64,000 bases of DNA. Source: Ewingella americana ATCC 33852. Its GTDB lineage: Bacteria > Pseudomonadota > Gammaproteobacteria > Enterobacterales > Enterobacteriaceae. The notes beneath the pieces are model-generated. The model was not told the origin of the DNA. It did not search any database and saw nothing but the letters and a program-made list of their open reading frames with translations. The translations under genes and the position numbers were made by a program. The stretch's first letter is position 1. Each line of letters begins with the position of its first letter. The stretch covers positions 37,700 through 101,699 of the forward strand of contig NZ_JMPJ01000025.1 of NCBI RefSeq assembly GCF_000735345.1, given 5' to 3'. Positions 25,925-34,178 of this stretch are shown here, piece after piece.

Positions 25925-27106
25925 ATGCAATTGCGTAAAACACTCTTGGTAGGATGGGTTTCCGTTGCCCTGTTGAGTGGCTGTTCTTTGTTTAACAGCG
26001 AAGAAGACGTCGTTAAGATGTCCCCGTTGCCGAAAGTTGAAAATCAGTTCACACCAACAAAAGTGTGGAGCACGTCGGTGGGTGATGGCGTAGGCGATTT
26101 CTACTCTCATCTGCGTCCAGCTTGGCAGGACAACACCATCTTCGCAGCCGATCGTTTCGGTATTGTGAAATCTCTTGATGCTGACAGCGGCAAAGAGAAC
26201 TGGAAAGTGAACCTGTCGGAAAAAACCGGTTTCTTCTCCAAAAATCGTCCTGCATTGCTGTCTGGCGGCGTGACTGCTGCTGGCTCACATATCTATGTGG
26301 GCAGCGAAAAAGCGATCGTTTACGCACTGAACAGCGCGGACGGTACTGTTGCATGGCAGACCAAAGTGGCGGGTGAAGCACTTTCTCGCCCAGTGGTCAG
26401 CGACGGTCTGGTGATCATCCATACCGGCAACGGCATGCTGCAAGGCTTGAGCGAGGCTGACGGTACTATCCAATGGACCGCCAACCTCGATATGCCAACT
26501 CTGTCTCTGCGCGGTGAGTCAGCCCCTGCAACTGCCTTCGGTGCAGCCATTGTTGGTGGCGACAACGGACGCGTGAGCGCGGTGCTGATGAAAGAAGGTC
26601 AGTTGATCTGGCAGCAACGTATTTCTCAGCCAAGCGGCGCGACTGAAATCGACCGCCTGAGCGACGTGGACACCACGCCAATCATCGTTGACGGCGTAGT
26701 TTACGCGCTGGCTTACAACGGCAATCTGGTGGCGATGGACCTGCGTTCTGGTCAAATCATGTGGAAACGTGACGTTGGCTCGATCAATGACTTCATCGTC
26801 GACGCGGGTCACATCTACATGGTTGACCAAGATGACCGCGTGATGGCGCTCGACACCCAAGGCGGCGTTAGCCTGTGGCGTCAAAGTGATTTGTTGCACC
26901 GTAACCTGACCGCGCCAGTGTTGTATAATGGTTATATTGTGGTCGGCGACTCGGAAGGCTACCTGCACTGGATCAACACCACTGATGGCCGTTTCGTGGC
27001 TCAGCAGAAAGTTGACAGCTCCGGCTTCTTGGCTGCGCCAATCGTGGCAAGCGACAAGCTGGTCGTGCAGGCGAAGGGCGGTGAGGTTTACTCCTTCACT
27101 CGCTAA
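25925..27106 (+). CDS. bamB: Outer-membrane assembly lipoprotein BamB
   Basis: BamB is the eight-bladed beta-propeller lipoprotein of the BAM complex that inserts beta-barrel proteins. The 393-residue protein has a lipoprotein signal with lipobox LLSGC (Cys near residue 20) and PQQ-like propeller repeats recurring along the sequence (AADRFGIVKSLDADSGKENW, YALNSADGTVAWQ, MDLRSGQIMWKRDVG, MALDTQGGVSLWR). RBS AAGGGGA precedes the start. It is the last gene of the hisS-yfgM-bamB group, and a terminator follows. Confidence 0.95.
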   Translation: MQLRKTLLVGWVSVALLSGCSLFNSEEDVVKMSPLPKVENQFTPTKVWSTSVGDGVGDFYSHLRPAWQDNTIFAADRFGIVKSLDADSGKENWKVNLSEKTGFFSKNRPALLSGGVTAAGSHIYVGSEKAIVYALNSADGTVAWQTKVAGEALSRPVVSDGLVIIHTGNGMLQGLSEADGTIQWTANLDMPTLSLRGESAPATAFGAAIVGGDNGRVSAVLMKEGQLIWQQRISQPSGATEIDRLSDVDTTPIIVDGVVYALAYNGNLVAMDLRSGQIMWKRDVGSINDFIVDAGHIYMVDQDDRVMALDTQGGVSLWRQSDLLHRNLTAPVLYNGYIVVGDSEGYLHWINTTDGRFVAQQKVDSSGFLAAPIVASDKLVVQAKGGEVYSFTR

Positions 27107-27151
27107 ACGTCGCCAATAGTCGCTCGCAGCGTCTGGCCCTAACGGGCTTAA

Positions 27152-27182
27152 AAACGGCTCCTGAAAATCTCAGGGGCCGTTT
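27152..27182 (+). terminator. Terminator of bamB
   Basis: A 13-bp stem (left arm AAACGGCTCCTGA, right arm TCAGGGGCCGTTT with one G-T wobble). It lacks a full T run beyond the stem (CGTATT), so efficiency is uncertain. Confidence 0.65.
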
Positions 27183-27316
27183 CGTATTCTAAAATATGCG
27201 CAGGTGAATTTCACAGCCTGCGATGTAATGATTTGATTTATAGCGTTTTTACGGCTTTGCGTCGTGCTGTAACTCTTTGCGTTTTGCACTTAGTTTATAA
27301 AAACAGAGGCTTTAAA

Positions 27317-28807
27317 ATGATACCTGTCGTCGCGCTTGTTGGGCGCCCGAATGTGGGTAAATCCACCTTATTTAACCGTTTAACCAAGACGCGTGACGCG
27401 CTGGTTGCGGATTTCCCGGGGCTAACGCGTGACCGCAAGTACGGTCGTGCTGAAATTGAGGGTAATGAATTCATCATCGTTGATACCGGCGGTATCGACG
27501 GGACTGAAGACGGCGTTGAAACCCGCATGGCAGGCCAGTCTCTGTTAGCCATTGAAGAAGCTGACATCGTGCTGTTCATGGTGGATGCGCGCGCGGGCCT
27601 GATGCCTGCCGATCAGGGCATTGCCCAGCATCTGCGTAGCCGTGAAAAAGCCACCTTCTTGGTTGCTAACAAAACTGACGGTCTGGACCCAGATACCGCC
27701 ACCGGCGATTTCTACTCGCTGGGCCTTGGCGACGTCTATGCCATTGCCGCTTCTCATGGCCGTGGTGTGACTCAGCTTATCGAGCACGTGTTAGTGCCGT
27801 TCGTCGGCGAGAAGCCGGAAGAAGTTGAGCTGACTGAAGAAGAAGCCAACGCCGCGTACTGGGCGGAATTGGAAGGCGGTCAGGACGACGATGAGATCCC
27901 GGCCGACGTTGAAGATGACTTCGACCCGCAATCTCTGCCAATCAAGCTGGCTATCGTCGGCCGTCCGAACGTAGGTAAGTCCACACTGACTAACCGTATT
28001 CTCGGCGAAGAGCGCGTGGTGGTCTACGACATGCCGGGCACCACTCGCGACAGTATCTACATTCCGATGACCCGTGATGAGCGTGAATACGTTCTGATCG
28101 ACACCGCCGGTGTGCGTAAGCGCGGTAAAATCACTGAAACCGTTGAAAAGTTCTCAGTGATCAAGACCCTGCAAGCGATTGAAGATGCCAACGTGGTGAT
28201 GCTGGTTATTGACGCCCGCGAAGGCATCTCCGACCAAGACCTCTCGCTGTTAGGCTTTATCCTCAATAGTGGGCGCTCACTGGTTATCGTGGTGAATAAA
28301 TGGGACGGCATGAGCGAAGAGGCCCGTGCTCAGGTGAAAGACCAGCTAGACCTGCGTCTCGGCTTTGTTGATTTCGCCCGTATCCACTTCATTTCTGCTC
28401 TGCACGGCAGCGGCGTAGGCAACCTGTTCGAATCCGTAACAGAAGCCTATACCTGCGCGACCACCCGTGTAAGCACTTCCTTACTGACGCGCATCATGCA
28501 GATGGCGGCCGACGACCATCAGCCACCACTGGTGAATGGTCGCCGTGTGAAGCTGAAATATGCGCACGCCGGGGGTTATAACCCGCCAATCGTGGTTATC
28601 CACGGCAATCAGGTGAAGGATCTGGCTGATTCGTACAAACGCTATCTGATGAACTACTTCCGTCGTTCACTGAAAGTCATGGGTACGCCAATTCGTATTC
28701 AATTCAAAGAAGGCGAAAACCCGTACGAAGGCAAAAAGAACACGCTTTCTCCGCACCAGCAGCGTAAGCGTAAGCGCCTGTTGCAGCACCTGAAAAATAA
28801 ATCTTAA
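27317..28807 (+). CDS. der: Ribosome-associated double GTPase Der (EngA)
   Basis: Der has two GTPase domains in tandem and a C-terminal KH-like domain and helps 50S ribosome assembly. The 496-residue protein has the first P-loop [13 protein letters not shown] at about 8-20, a second P-loop [13 protein letters not shown] near 215-230, both with DxPG ([16 protein letters not shown]) and NKTD/NKWD motifs. An acidic linker ([19 protein letters not shown]) separates them. ATG 27317 is selected on the E. coli N-terminus and the upstream AGAGG. A terminator follows. Confidence 0.97.
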   Translation: MIPVVALVGRPNVGKSTLFNRLTKTRDALVADFPGLTRDRKYGRAEIEGNEFIIVDTGGIDGTEDGVETRMAGQSLLAIEEADIVLFMVDARAGLMPADQGIAQHLRSREKATFLVANKTDGLDPDTATGDFYSLGLGDVYAIAASHGRGVTQLIEHVLVPFVGEKPEEVELTEEEANAAYWAELEGGQDDDEIPADVEDDFDPQSLPIKLAIVGRPNVGKSTLTNRILGEERVVVYDMPGTTRDSIYIPMTRDEREYVLIDTAGVRKRGKITETVEKFSVIKTLQAIEDANVVMLVIDAREGISDQDLSLLGFILNSGRSLVIVVNKWDGMSEEARAQVKDQLDLRLGFVDFARIHFISALHGSGVGNLFESVTEAYTCATTRVSTSLLTRIMQMAADDHQPPLVNGRRVKLKYAHAGGYNPPIVVIHGNQVKDLADSYKRYLMNYFRRSLKVMGTPIRIQFKEGENPYEGKKNTLSPHQQRKRKRLLQHLKNKS

Positions 28808-28813
28808 TCTGAT

Positions 28814-28844
28814 GAGGTACATGAAAATGTACCTCGTTTTTTTT
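28814..28844 (+). terminator. Terminator of der
   Basis: GAGGTACAT pairs with ATGTACCTC around GAAA and is followed by G and eight T residues, a textbook intrinsic terminator. Confidence 0.95.
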
Positions 28845-28869
28845 GGCCTCGACGGCAGGGAAGGAACGG

Positions 28870-29826
28870 ATGTTTTGGGAAACCTGGAGTTTTGCGTTTG
28901 GCGTTACGGTTCCTAATTTACTGATATTAATCCTCGGCATGTGGCTGCGTCGTACCGGACTGATGGACGACAGCTTCAATGAGAAAGCCAGTCGTCTGGT
29001 CTTCAATATCGCGCTGCCTTGCCTGCTGTTCTTCAGCGTGGCGCAGGGCCACGACACCTCGGGTTCTAACCTGCCGCTGGCCGCCTATGGCGCAGTCGGC
29101 ACCATCATTTCATTTCTGCTGTTAGAGTTGGTGGCGATCAAGCTGGTGAAAGATCCGCGCGAGCGGGGCATCTTTGTGCAGGGCGGATTTCGCGCCAACA
29201 CCGGCATTGCCGGGCTGGCCTACGCCTCGCTGGCTTTCGGCAATGACGGCATCGCGCTGGGGTCGATGTATCTGGCGGTCACGGTGATTCTGTTCAACGT
29301 GCTTTCAGTCATCACCTTAACCCGCAGTTTGCAGGGCGGCTCCGGCAAGCGCGTCGGGCTGCGGCCAATTCTGCGCGGCATTGTCACTAACCCACTAATT
29401 ATCGGCCTGCTGCTCGGTCTGGCCTTCCAGTACAGCCACCTGCCGATGCCAGACACCATTGGCAAAACCGGCGAGTTTATCTCAGGCATGGCGCTGCCAC
29501 TGGCGATGCTCTGTGCCGGAGCCAGTTTGGATTGGCGAACCATGTTCCGCAGCTCCAACGTGGCGGCTTGGTCCTCGGCATCACGGGTGATTTTCGTGCC
29601 GGCATTGATGACTTTAGGCGGCTGGTTGCTCGGTTTTCGCGGCGCGGCGCTCGGGGTAATTTTCCTCTTCTCCTGCACGCCAACGGCGGCGGGCAGCTAT
29701 GTTATGACGCGCGCGCTGGGCGGAAATGCTACGCTGGCTGCGAACATTATTGCTGTCACCACGCTGGGTTCATTTTTCACCACCGCGCTGGGGCTTTATC
29801 TATTACGCGCCTTGGGCGTGATTTAA
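28870..29826 (+). CDS. AEC-family (auxin efflux carrier-like) transporter
   Basis: A 318-residue integral membrane protein with about ten predicted helices in two halves. It belongs to the AEC family, which includes bacterial malonate/malate permeases such as MdcF and MleP. Landmarks include FNIALPCLLFFSVAQG, GGFRANTGIAGLAYASLAFG, GMALPLAMLCAGASL and the C-terminal FLFSCTPTAAGSYVMTRALGG. The substrate cannot be predicted. It begins at ATG 28870 with AAGGA upstream; an earlier TTG frame overlaps the der terminator and is rejected. It is followed after 15 bp by yfgJ and inserted between der and yfgJ compared with E. coli. Confidence 0.78.
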   Translation: MFWETWSFAFGVTVPNLLILILGMWLRRTGLMDDSFNEKASRLVFNIALPCLLFFSVAQGHDTSGSNLPLAAYGAVGTIISFLLLELVAIKLVKDPRERGIFVQGGFRANTGIAGLAYASLAFGNDGIALGSMYLAVTVILFNVLSVITLTRSLQGGSGKRVGLRPILRGIVTNPLIIGLLLGLAFQYSHLPMPDTIGKTGEFISGMALPLAMLCAGASLDWRTMFRSSNVAAWSSASRVIFVPALMTLGGWLLGFRGAALGVIFLFSCTPTAAGSYVMTRALGGNATLAANIIAVTTLGSFFTTALGLYLLRALGVI

Positions 29827-29841
29827 CGGGAGCGAGAGAAG

Positions 29842-30069
29842 ATGGAAGCAATTTGCCCGGTTTGCACTCAACCCATGAGTTGGGTGAGCAATCACTTTCA
29901 CTGTGAGAGCTGTAACACCGACTATCAGCAGACGGCGCTGTGCCCGGATTGCCAGCAGCCGCTGCAAACGCTAAAAGCCTGCGGCGCGGTGGATTATTTC
30001 TGTGAACACGGCCACGGGATGATTTCCAAAAAGCGCGTGCTTTTCAGCTATCAGCCCTATAGCGACTAG
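29842..30069 (+). CDS. yfgJ: YfgJ-like zinc-ribbon protein
   Basis: A 75-residue small soluble protein with repeated CxxC pairs: CPVC at 7-10, CESC at about 22-25, CPDC at about 37-40, plus lone Cys and His residues in ACGAVDYFCEHGHGMISKKRV. It is a member of the YfgJ family, whose E. coli member has the same LKACGAVDYFCQHGHGLISKKRV end. It probably binds one or two zinc ions; its function is unknown. The stop overlaps the convergent emfourin stop. Confidence 0.85.
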   Translation: MEAICPVCTQPMSWVSNHFHCESCNTDYQQTALCPDCQQPLQTLKACGAVDYFCEHGHGMISKKRVLFSYQPYSD

Positions 30070-30398
30070 CCTTCGGGCTGGGCCGATTTCCACAACTCAA
30101 TCAGCTCGGCGGGCGTCTGGGTTTCCGGAATAATCAGCACCAGACTGCCCGACTGCTGGGCCGTAGCGTAAGAAATCTCCAGCCGATAATAGCGCTGATC
30201 GCCGCGCCCGGCCTGCTCCGGGGGCTCGGCGTAAGGCAGCGACTGGTTGATTAATTGGCAAATCTGCTGGCGTTTGTCTTCACTCATCCCCGCCATAGCG
30301 ACTCGGCGGGGACCGTTGAGTTTAGGGATAAACGCCATGCCGCCTTCGCGATACATTTCGATGACGGCGCTGCTTTCCAGCGTTTCTAGTGGTTTCAT
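30066..30398 (-). CDS. Emfourin-like inhibitor of protealysin
   Basis: A 110-residue small protein recognised as similar to emfourin, the protein inhibitor of protealysin in Serratia proteamaculans, by its position and by the YREGGMAFIPKLNGPRR stretch. It has no signal peptide. ATG 30398 (MKPLETLESSAVIEMY) overlaps the last base of the protease stop (TGATG), so the inhibitor is translated directly after the protease. A longer frame starting at 30422 lies inside the protease gene and is less likely. The predicted role is to keep the protease inactive within the cell. Confidence 0.75.
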   Translation of the reverse strand: MKPLETLESSAVIEMYREGGMAFIPKLNGPRRVAMAGMSEDKRQQICQLINQSLPYAEPPEQAGRGDQRYYRLEISYATAQQSGSLVLIIPETQTPAELIELWKSAQPEG

Positions 30399-31435
30399 CA
30401 GATAACCCCAACTTGCTCCCACGCCTCTTTCACCGCCTGAGCTACGGCGGCGTCAAAGCGCTTCTCAGCATGTTCGATTGTTTTCTTCGCAAAGGTGGCA
30501 AAGTCGGCATCCTGCGGCAGCGCTTTGTCACACACCGTGTCGTACCAGACATAGCCCGCACGCTCCCACGCAAATCCGCCAAGCTTGGTGGCTGCCAGAT
30601 AGAAGGCGCGGTTTGGAATGCCAGAGTTAATATGTACGCCGCCGTTGTCGTCGCGGGTATTTACATAGCCTTTCATGTCGGCGGGCTGCGGGTCTTTGCC
30701 GAGCAGCGGGTCATTGTACGCGGTGCCGGGATGGGCCATTGAGCGTAACCCTTTGCCCTTGATTCCATTAGCCAACAGCCCTTCGCCGATCAGCCAGTCG
30801 GCTTTATCCGCCGTCTGTTTCTTGCTGAACTGCTTGACCAGAGAGCCAAACACGTCGGACAGCGATTCATTCAGCGCGCCTGACTGGCCGCTATAAACCA
30901 GCCCGGCCTCGCTCTCGGTTACGCCGTGCGACAGCTCGTGGCCGACCACGTCGATGGCGATGGTGAAACGGTTAAAAATCTCACCGTCGCCGTCGCCAAA
31001 TACCATCTGCTGGCCGTTCCAAAAAGCGTTTTGATAGCCTTCGTCGTAATGCACCGAGCCGAGCAGCGGCAGCCCTTTATTGTCCAGCGAGTTGCGCTGA
31101 TAAGCCTGCCAGAAGAAATCATAGGTGACGCCGAGGTAGTCGTAAGCTTCGTCCACCGCCACATCGCCATTGCTCGGCTGGCCCTCTTTTCTCACCGACT
31201 TGCCGGGCAGGCGAGTACCGTTTTGCGCATCATAAATATCCCGCTCGACCTGACCACCCTTGGCGGTTTTCACCCCTTTGGGCTTGGCGTAAGCCTCGGC
31301 CATCAGGGTGTTGACGTGAACCAGCGTCTGGCGCGCGCACTTCTTCTGCGGCTCTGAGCCGTGCTCAATAATGCGATTGAGAATATAGGGAGGAATAACG
31401 CCGAGGGGGGATCTCTGTTTTGTACCGTGACTCAT
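30398..31435 (-). CDS. Protealysin-like M4 metalloprotease
   Basis: A 345-residue thermolysin-family (M4) zinc protease with the short protealysin-type propeptide (SPLGVIPPYILNRIIEHG in the first 30 residues) and no signal peptide, as in protealysin. The zinc site is HELSH at 166-170 with the third ligand Glu190 in ALNESLSD. The C-terminal domain contains DNGGVHINSGIPNRAFYL with the catalytic histidine region. Protealysin of Serratia is linked to actin cleavage and entry into host cells. The gene forms a coupled two-gene unit with the emfourin-like inhibitor. Confidence 0.9.
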   Translation of the reverse strand: MSHGTKQRSPLGVIPPYILNRIIEHGSEPQKKCARQTLVHVNTLMAEAYAKPKGVKTAKGGQVERDIYDAQNGTRLPGKSVRKEGQPSNGDVAVDEAYDYLGVTYDFFWQAYQRNSLDNKGLPLLGSVHYDEGYQNAFWNGQQMVFGDGDGEIFNRFTIAIDVVGHELSHGVTESEAGLVYSGQSGALNESLSDVFGSLVKQFSKKQTADKADWLIGEGLLANGIKGKGLRSMAHPGTAYNDPLLGKDPQPADMKGYVNTRDDNGGVHINSGIPNRAFYLAATKLGGFAWERAGYVWYDTVCDKALPQDADFATFAKKTIEHAEKRFDAAVAQAVKEAWEQVGVI

Positions 31436-31533
31436 AACAACTCTCCTTATCGATAAGTGAAGCTTAAGAGTGACAAGTATTCATTGATATTGAGTATAGT
31501 CCGGCTGCACGCCCCGCCAGCGAAAGATGGGAT

Positions 31534-32640
31534 TTATCTGTTGTCGACAGCCTCTTGGTTATCATCATAAAGCTGATGATTGTGCGAAGTGACTGCCGGA
31601 TGAAGGGCGCGACCAGTGACCTTGCGCACGGAGTTACGGGTCACCAGCTTGCCTTGTAGCAGCACGCTAGAGCAGGGGGCTTCGGGGCGGAACAGGCGGC
31701 GCTGCAGCAGGGAAATGGCCTCCACGCCGAGCTCGTCGCGCGGCACGTGGACGGCAGTGAGCGCCACGTCGTGAATTTCGGCCAGATTAAAGCCGTCAGT
31801 GCTCATCACGCTGATATCCGTCGGCACCGCAAATCCGCGTTTAACCAAGGCCGCCACGGCACCTGCCGCCATAAAATCACCGCCCGCCAGAATCGCCGTC
31901 GGCATCGGCTGGTCGCCGGGCAGGGTATCCAGATAATTCAGCATCGCCTGTTCAGCTTCCTGCGCGCCAAACCCTGAGGTCGTGACCAAATGCTGACTAT
32001 CGTTGAAGGCCAGATTATGCCGCGCGAAAGCCTCTTTGATGCCCGCCAGCCGCAGCTCCATGGTGTGGCGGCGCAGGCACTGGAGTGTGAGGATCCGCTG
32101 ATGGCCTTGAGTGAACAGGTAGTCTGTGGCGAAGTCGCCCATGGTTTGATGATCCGGCGACACGCTGTCGTGGCGCATCAGCCGATCGTGGCAGTTGATC
32201 AACACGCAGGGTTTAGCCAAGTCGGCGGCAAGCTGGTGGATATGCGCATCGTCAATGCCAACCAGCAGCGCGGCGTCGGTTTGGGTATCGGTCATTTTGG
32301 CGATAAACAGCGCGACGTCGGCGTCACTCTCTTCTAACGCGCAGTAGCGAACCCGCACGTCGTGCTGGCTGACGGCGGCGACAATCCCCTGAATCACCTT
32401 GTAGTAGAAGATATCGCTGCGAGCGTCGAAGGCACGGGCCGGGGCGAAGACCACGATGTTATTGAGCATCAGCCGCCCGGTGGACAAGCCGCTGAGCACG
32501 CCCTGTGATTTTGCATAGCTCAACACCTGCTCTCTGGCCCGCGCGCTGGTATTGCTTTTTCCAGCCAACACGCGAGAAACCGTGCTGATCGACAGCCCCG
32601 TATGGTCAGCAATTTGCTGGATTTTTAGCTTTCCGTTCAA
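31534..32640 (-). CDS. LacI-family transcription regulator of the GH31 cluster
   Basis: A 368-residue repressor with a LacI helix-turn-helix (LKIQQIADHTGLSISTVSRVLAGK) and a periplasmic-binding-type sensor domain. The first ATG (32766) would add 42 residues of non-LacI sequence, so the start is placed at TTG 32640 (NGKLKIQQ), preceded by GAAGGAGA at a good spacing. It is divergent from an MFS transporter and a GH31 glycosidase, and it probably controls them. Inducer and operator are unproven, but two inverted repeats lie in the intergenic DNA. Confidence 0.85.
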   Translation of the reverse strand: MNGKLKIQQIADHTGLSISTVSRVLAGKSNTSARAREQVLSYAKSQGVLSGLSTGRLMLNNIVVFAPARAFDARSDIFYYKVIQGIVAAVSQHDVRVRYCALEESDADVALFIAKMTDTQTDAALLVGIDDAHIHQLAADLAKPCVLINCHDRLMRHDSVSPDHQTMGDFATDYLFTQGHQRILTLQCLRRHTMELRLAGIKEAFARHNLAFNDSQHLVTTSGFGAQEAEQAMLNYLDTLPGDQPMPTAILAGGDFMAAGAVAALVKRGFAVPTDISVMSTDGFNLAEIHDVALTAVHVPRDELGVEAISLLQRRLFRPEAPCSSVLLQGKLVTRNSVRKVTGRALHPAVTSHNHQLYDDNQEAVDNR

Positions 32641-32665
32641 ATTGTGATCTCCTTCAAATTCGAAA

Positions 32666-32681
32666 ATGAAAAAATTTTCAT
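32666..32681. promoter_or_regulatory. Operator-like inverted repeat near the lacI-type gene
   Basis: ATGAAAA-AA-TTTTCAT is a 7-2-7 inverted repeat 26 bases upstream of the regulator start. It is AT-rich and lacks the central CG usual for LacI operators, so the assignment is tentative. Confidence 0.35.
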
Positions 32682-32748
32682 AAAGGATTTTGTCCGTAAT
32701 CTTAGGCTTTTTCAGGGCGAGGCTCGCAAATCCGGCCACTCCATGAAA

Positions 32749-32763
32749 ATTCTTGCAAAGAAT
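32749..32763. promoter_or_regulatory. Operator-like inverted repeat upstream of the MFS gene
   Basis: ATTCTT-GCA-AAGAAT is a perfect 6-3-6 inverted repeat about 100 bp upstream of the MFS start. TTGCAA at 32753-32758 within it could serve as a -35 box, so a bound repressor would block transcription. Confidence 0.4.
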
Positions 32764-32864
32764 CACGTTCCGCTCACAAATCAGCCTGCATACAGTCGTC
32801 TAGGGTACTCAAACAATAACCATCGCTGGCAGCTAGAGTGCTGACCCGTGAGGAGAAAATAACA

Positions 32865-34178
32865 ATGACGATTGAGATCAATACCGACGTCGTGACGGCA
32901 GGAAGACGCAAAATCAGGGCCTTACGCTGGTGGATGCTGGCGCTGTTTCTACTCGGCGTGACGGTCAACTACATCACTCGTAACTCGCTGGGGTTGTTGG
33001 CGGCTGAACTGAAAACCAGCCTGAATATGACCACCGAACAATACTCTTACATCGTGGCGGCGTTTCAGGCGGCCTACACCATTTTCCAACCACTGTGTGG
33101 CTGGCTGATTGACGTCATTGGCCTGAAGCTGGGCTTCCTGATTTGTGCCTCGGTCTGGGCCGTGGTCTGCATGCTGCACGCCGGAGCAGGGGGCTGGATC
33201 CAACTGGCTATTCTGCGCTTCTTCATGGGCAGCGCCGAGGCGGCAGCCACGCCAGCCAACGCCAAAGCCATCTCCGACTGGTTCCCGCGTAAAGAGCGCC
33301 CGGTGGCCGCAGGCTGGGCTGGGGTAGGCTTCTCCATTGGTGCCATGCTGGCTCCGCCGATTATTCTGGTGGCTCATCTCTCTTTCGGTTGGCGCGGCGC
33401 TTTTCTGTTCTGCGGCATCTTGTCGATGCTGTGGGTGCTGCTGTGGTGGAAGTTCTACCACGCGCCGGAAAATCACCCCAACCTGAGCAAAGAAGAGCTG
33501 GCGCTGATTCGCCAAGACAATGAGCCTCAGCAGACTCGTTTACCTTTCATCAAATCGCTGAAAATCGTCTGCAAAAACAAGAAATTCTACGGCATTGCCA
33601 TCCCGGCATTTCTGGCGGAACCCGCGTGGGCGGTGTTTAGCTTCTGGGTGCCGCTCTATCTGGCGAACGAGCGCGGCATGGACCTCAAACACATCGTGAT
33701 GTTCGCGTGGCTGCCATTCTTGGCGGCGGACTTGGGCAGCGTCGCCAGTGGCTATCTCACCACGCTGTATCGCAAATTTTTCGGCTGCACCCGCATTAAC
33801 TCGATTGTTGCCAGCTCGGTGACCGGCGCGTTCTTGATGCTGTCACTGGCGCTGGTGGCGCTCACCAAAAGCCCATACGCCGCCATCGCGCTGATCTCCA
33901 TCGGCGGATTCGGGCATCAGGTGATCTCCTGCATGCTGAGCGCGGTGGTGGTGGAGTCATTCGATAAAAGTCAGGTGGCGACGGTTAACGGCATGCGCGG
34001 CTCCTCCGCGTGGATCGCCAGCTTCTTGTTTTCATTACTGATAGGCGCGGTGGCTGACAATATCGGCTTCAACCCGCTGTTTATCGCGATGGGATTTTTT
34101 GACTTGATTGGGGCGGTTTTCCTGATTGCCCTGATAGCAGAACGCCGTACGCCGGCAGATAAAAGGAAAAGTGCATGA
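32865..34178 (+). CDS. MFS transporter, anion:cation symporter (hexuronate-like) group
   Basis: A 437-residue 12-helix permease of the ACS branch that includes ExuT. It has the N-terminal segment YITRNSLGLLAAELK, the loop ISDWFPRKERPVAAGW and the C-terminal half GFGHQVISCMLSAVVVESF, all typical of hexuronate and related sugar-acid carriers. The start ATG 32865 follows AGGAG and gives MTIEINTD. The last four bases overlap the GH31 gene (ATGA), so transporter and enzyme are coupled. It probably imports a glycoside or its acid derivative for that enzyme. Confidence 0.82.
   Translation: MTIEINTDVVTAGRRKIRALRWWMLALFLLGVTVNYITRNSLGLLAAELKTSLNMTTEQYSYIVAAFQAAYTIFQPLCGWLIDVIGLKLGFLICASVWAVVCMLHAGAGGWIQLAILRFFMGSAEAAATPANAKAISDWFPRKERPVAAGWAGVGFSIGAMLAPPIILVAHLSFGWRGAFLFCGILSMLWVLLWWKFYHAPENHPNLSKEELALIRQDNEPQQTRLPFIKSLKIVCKNKKFYGIAIPAFLAEPAWAVFSFWVPLYLANERGMDLKHIVMFAWLPFLAADLGSVASGYLTTLYRKFFGCTRINSIVASSVTGAFLMLSLALVALTKSPYAAIALISIGGFGHQVISCMLSAVVVESFDKSQVATVNGMRGSSAWIASFLFSLLIGAVADNIGFNPLFIAMGFFDLIGAVFLIALIAERRTPADKRKSA

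Noticed and set aside
32641-32766. 42-residue N-terminal extension of the LacI-type regulator
   Set aside because: LacI proteins begin at the helix-turn-helix; TTG 32640 has GAAGGAGA upstream, so the extension is probably untranslated leader.
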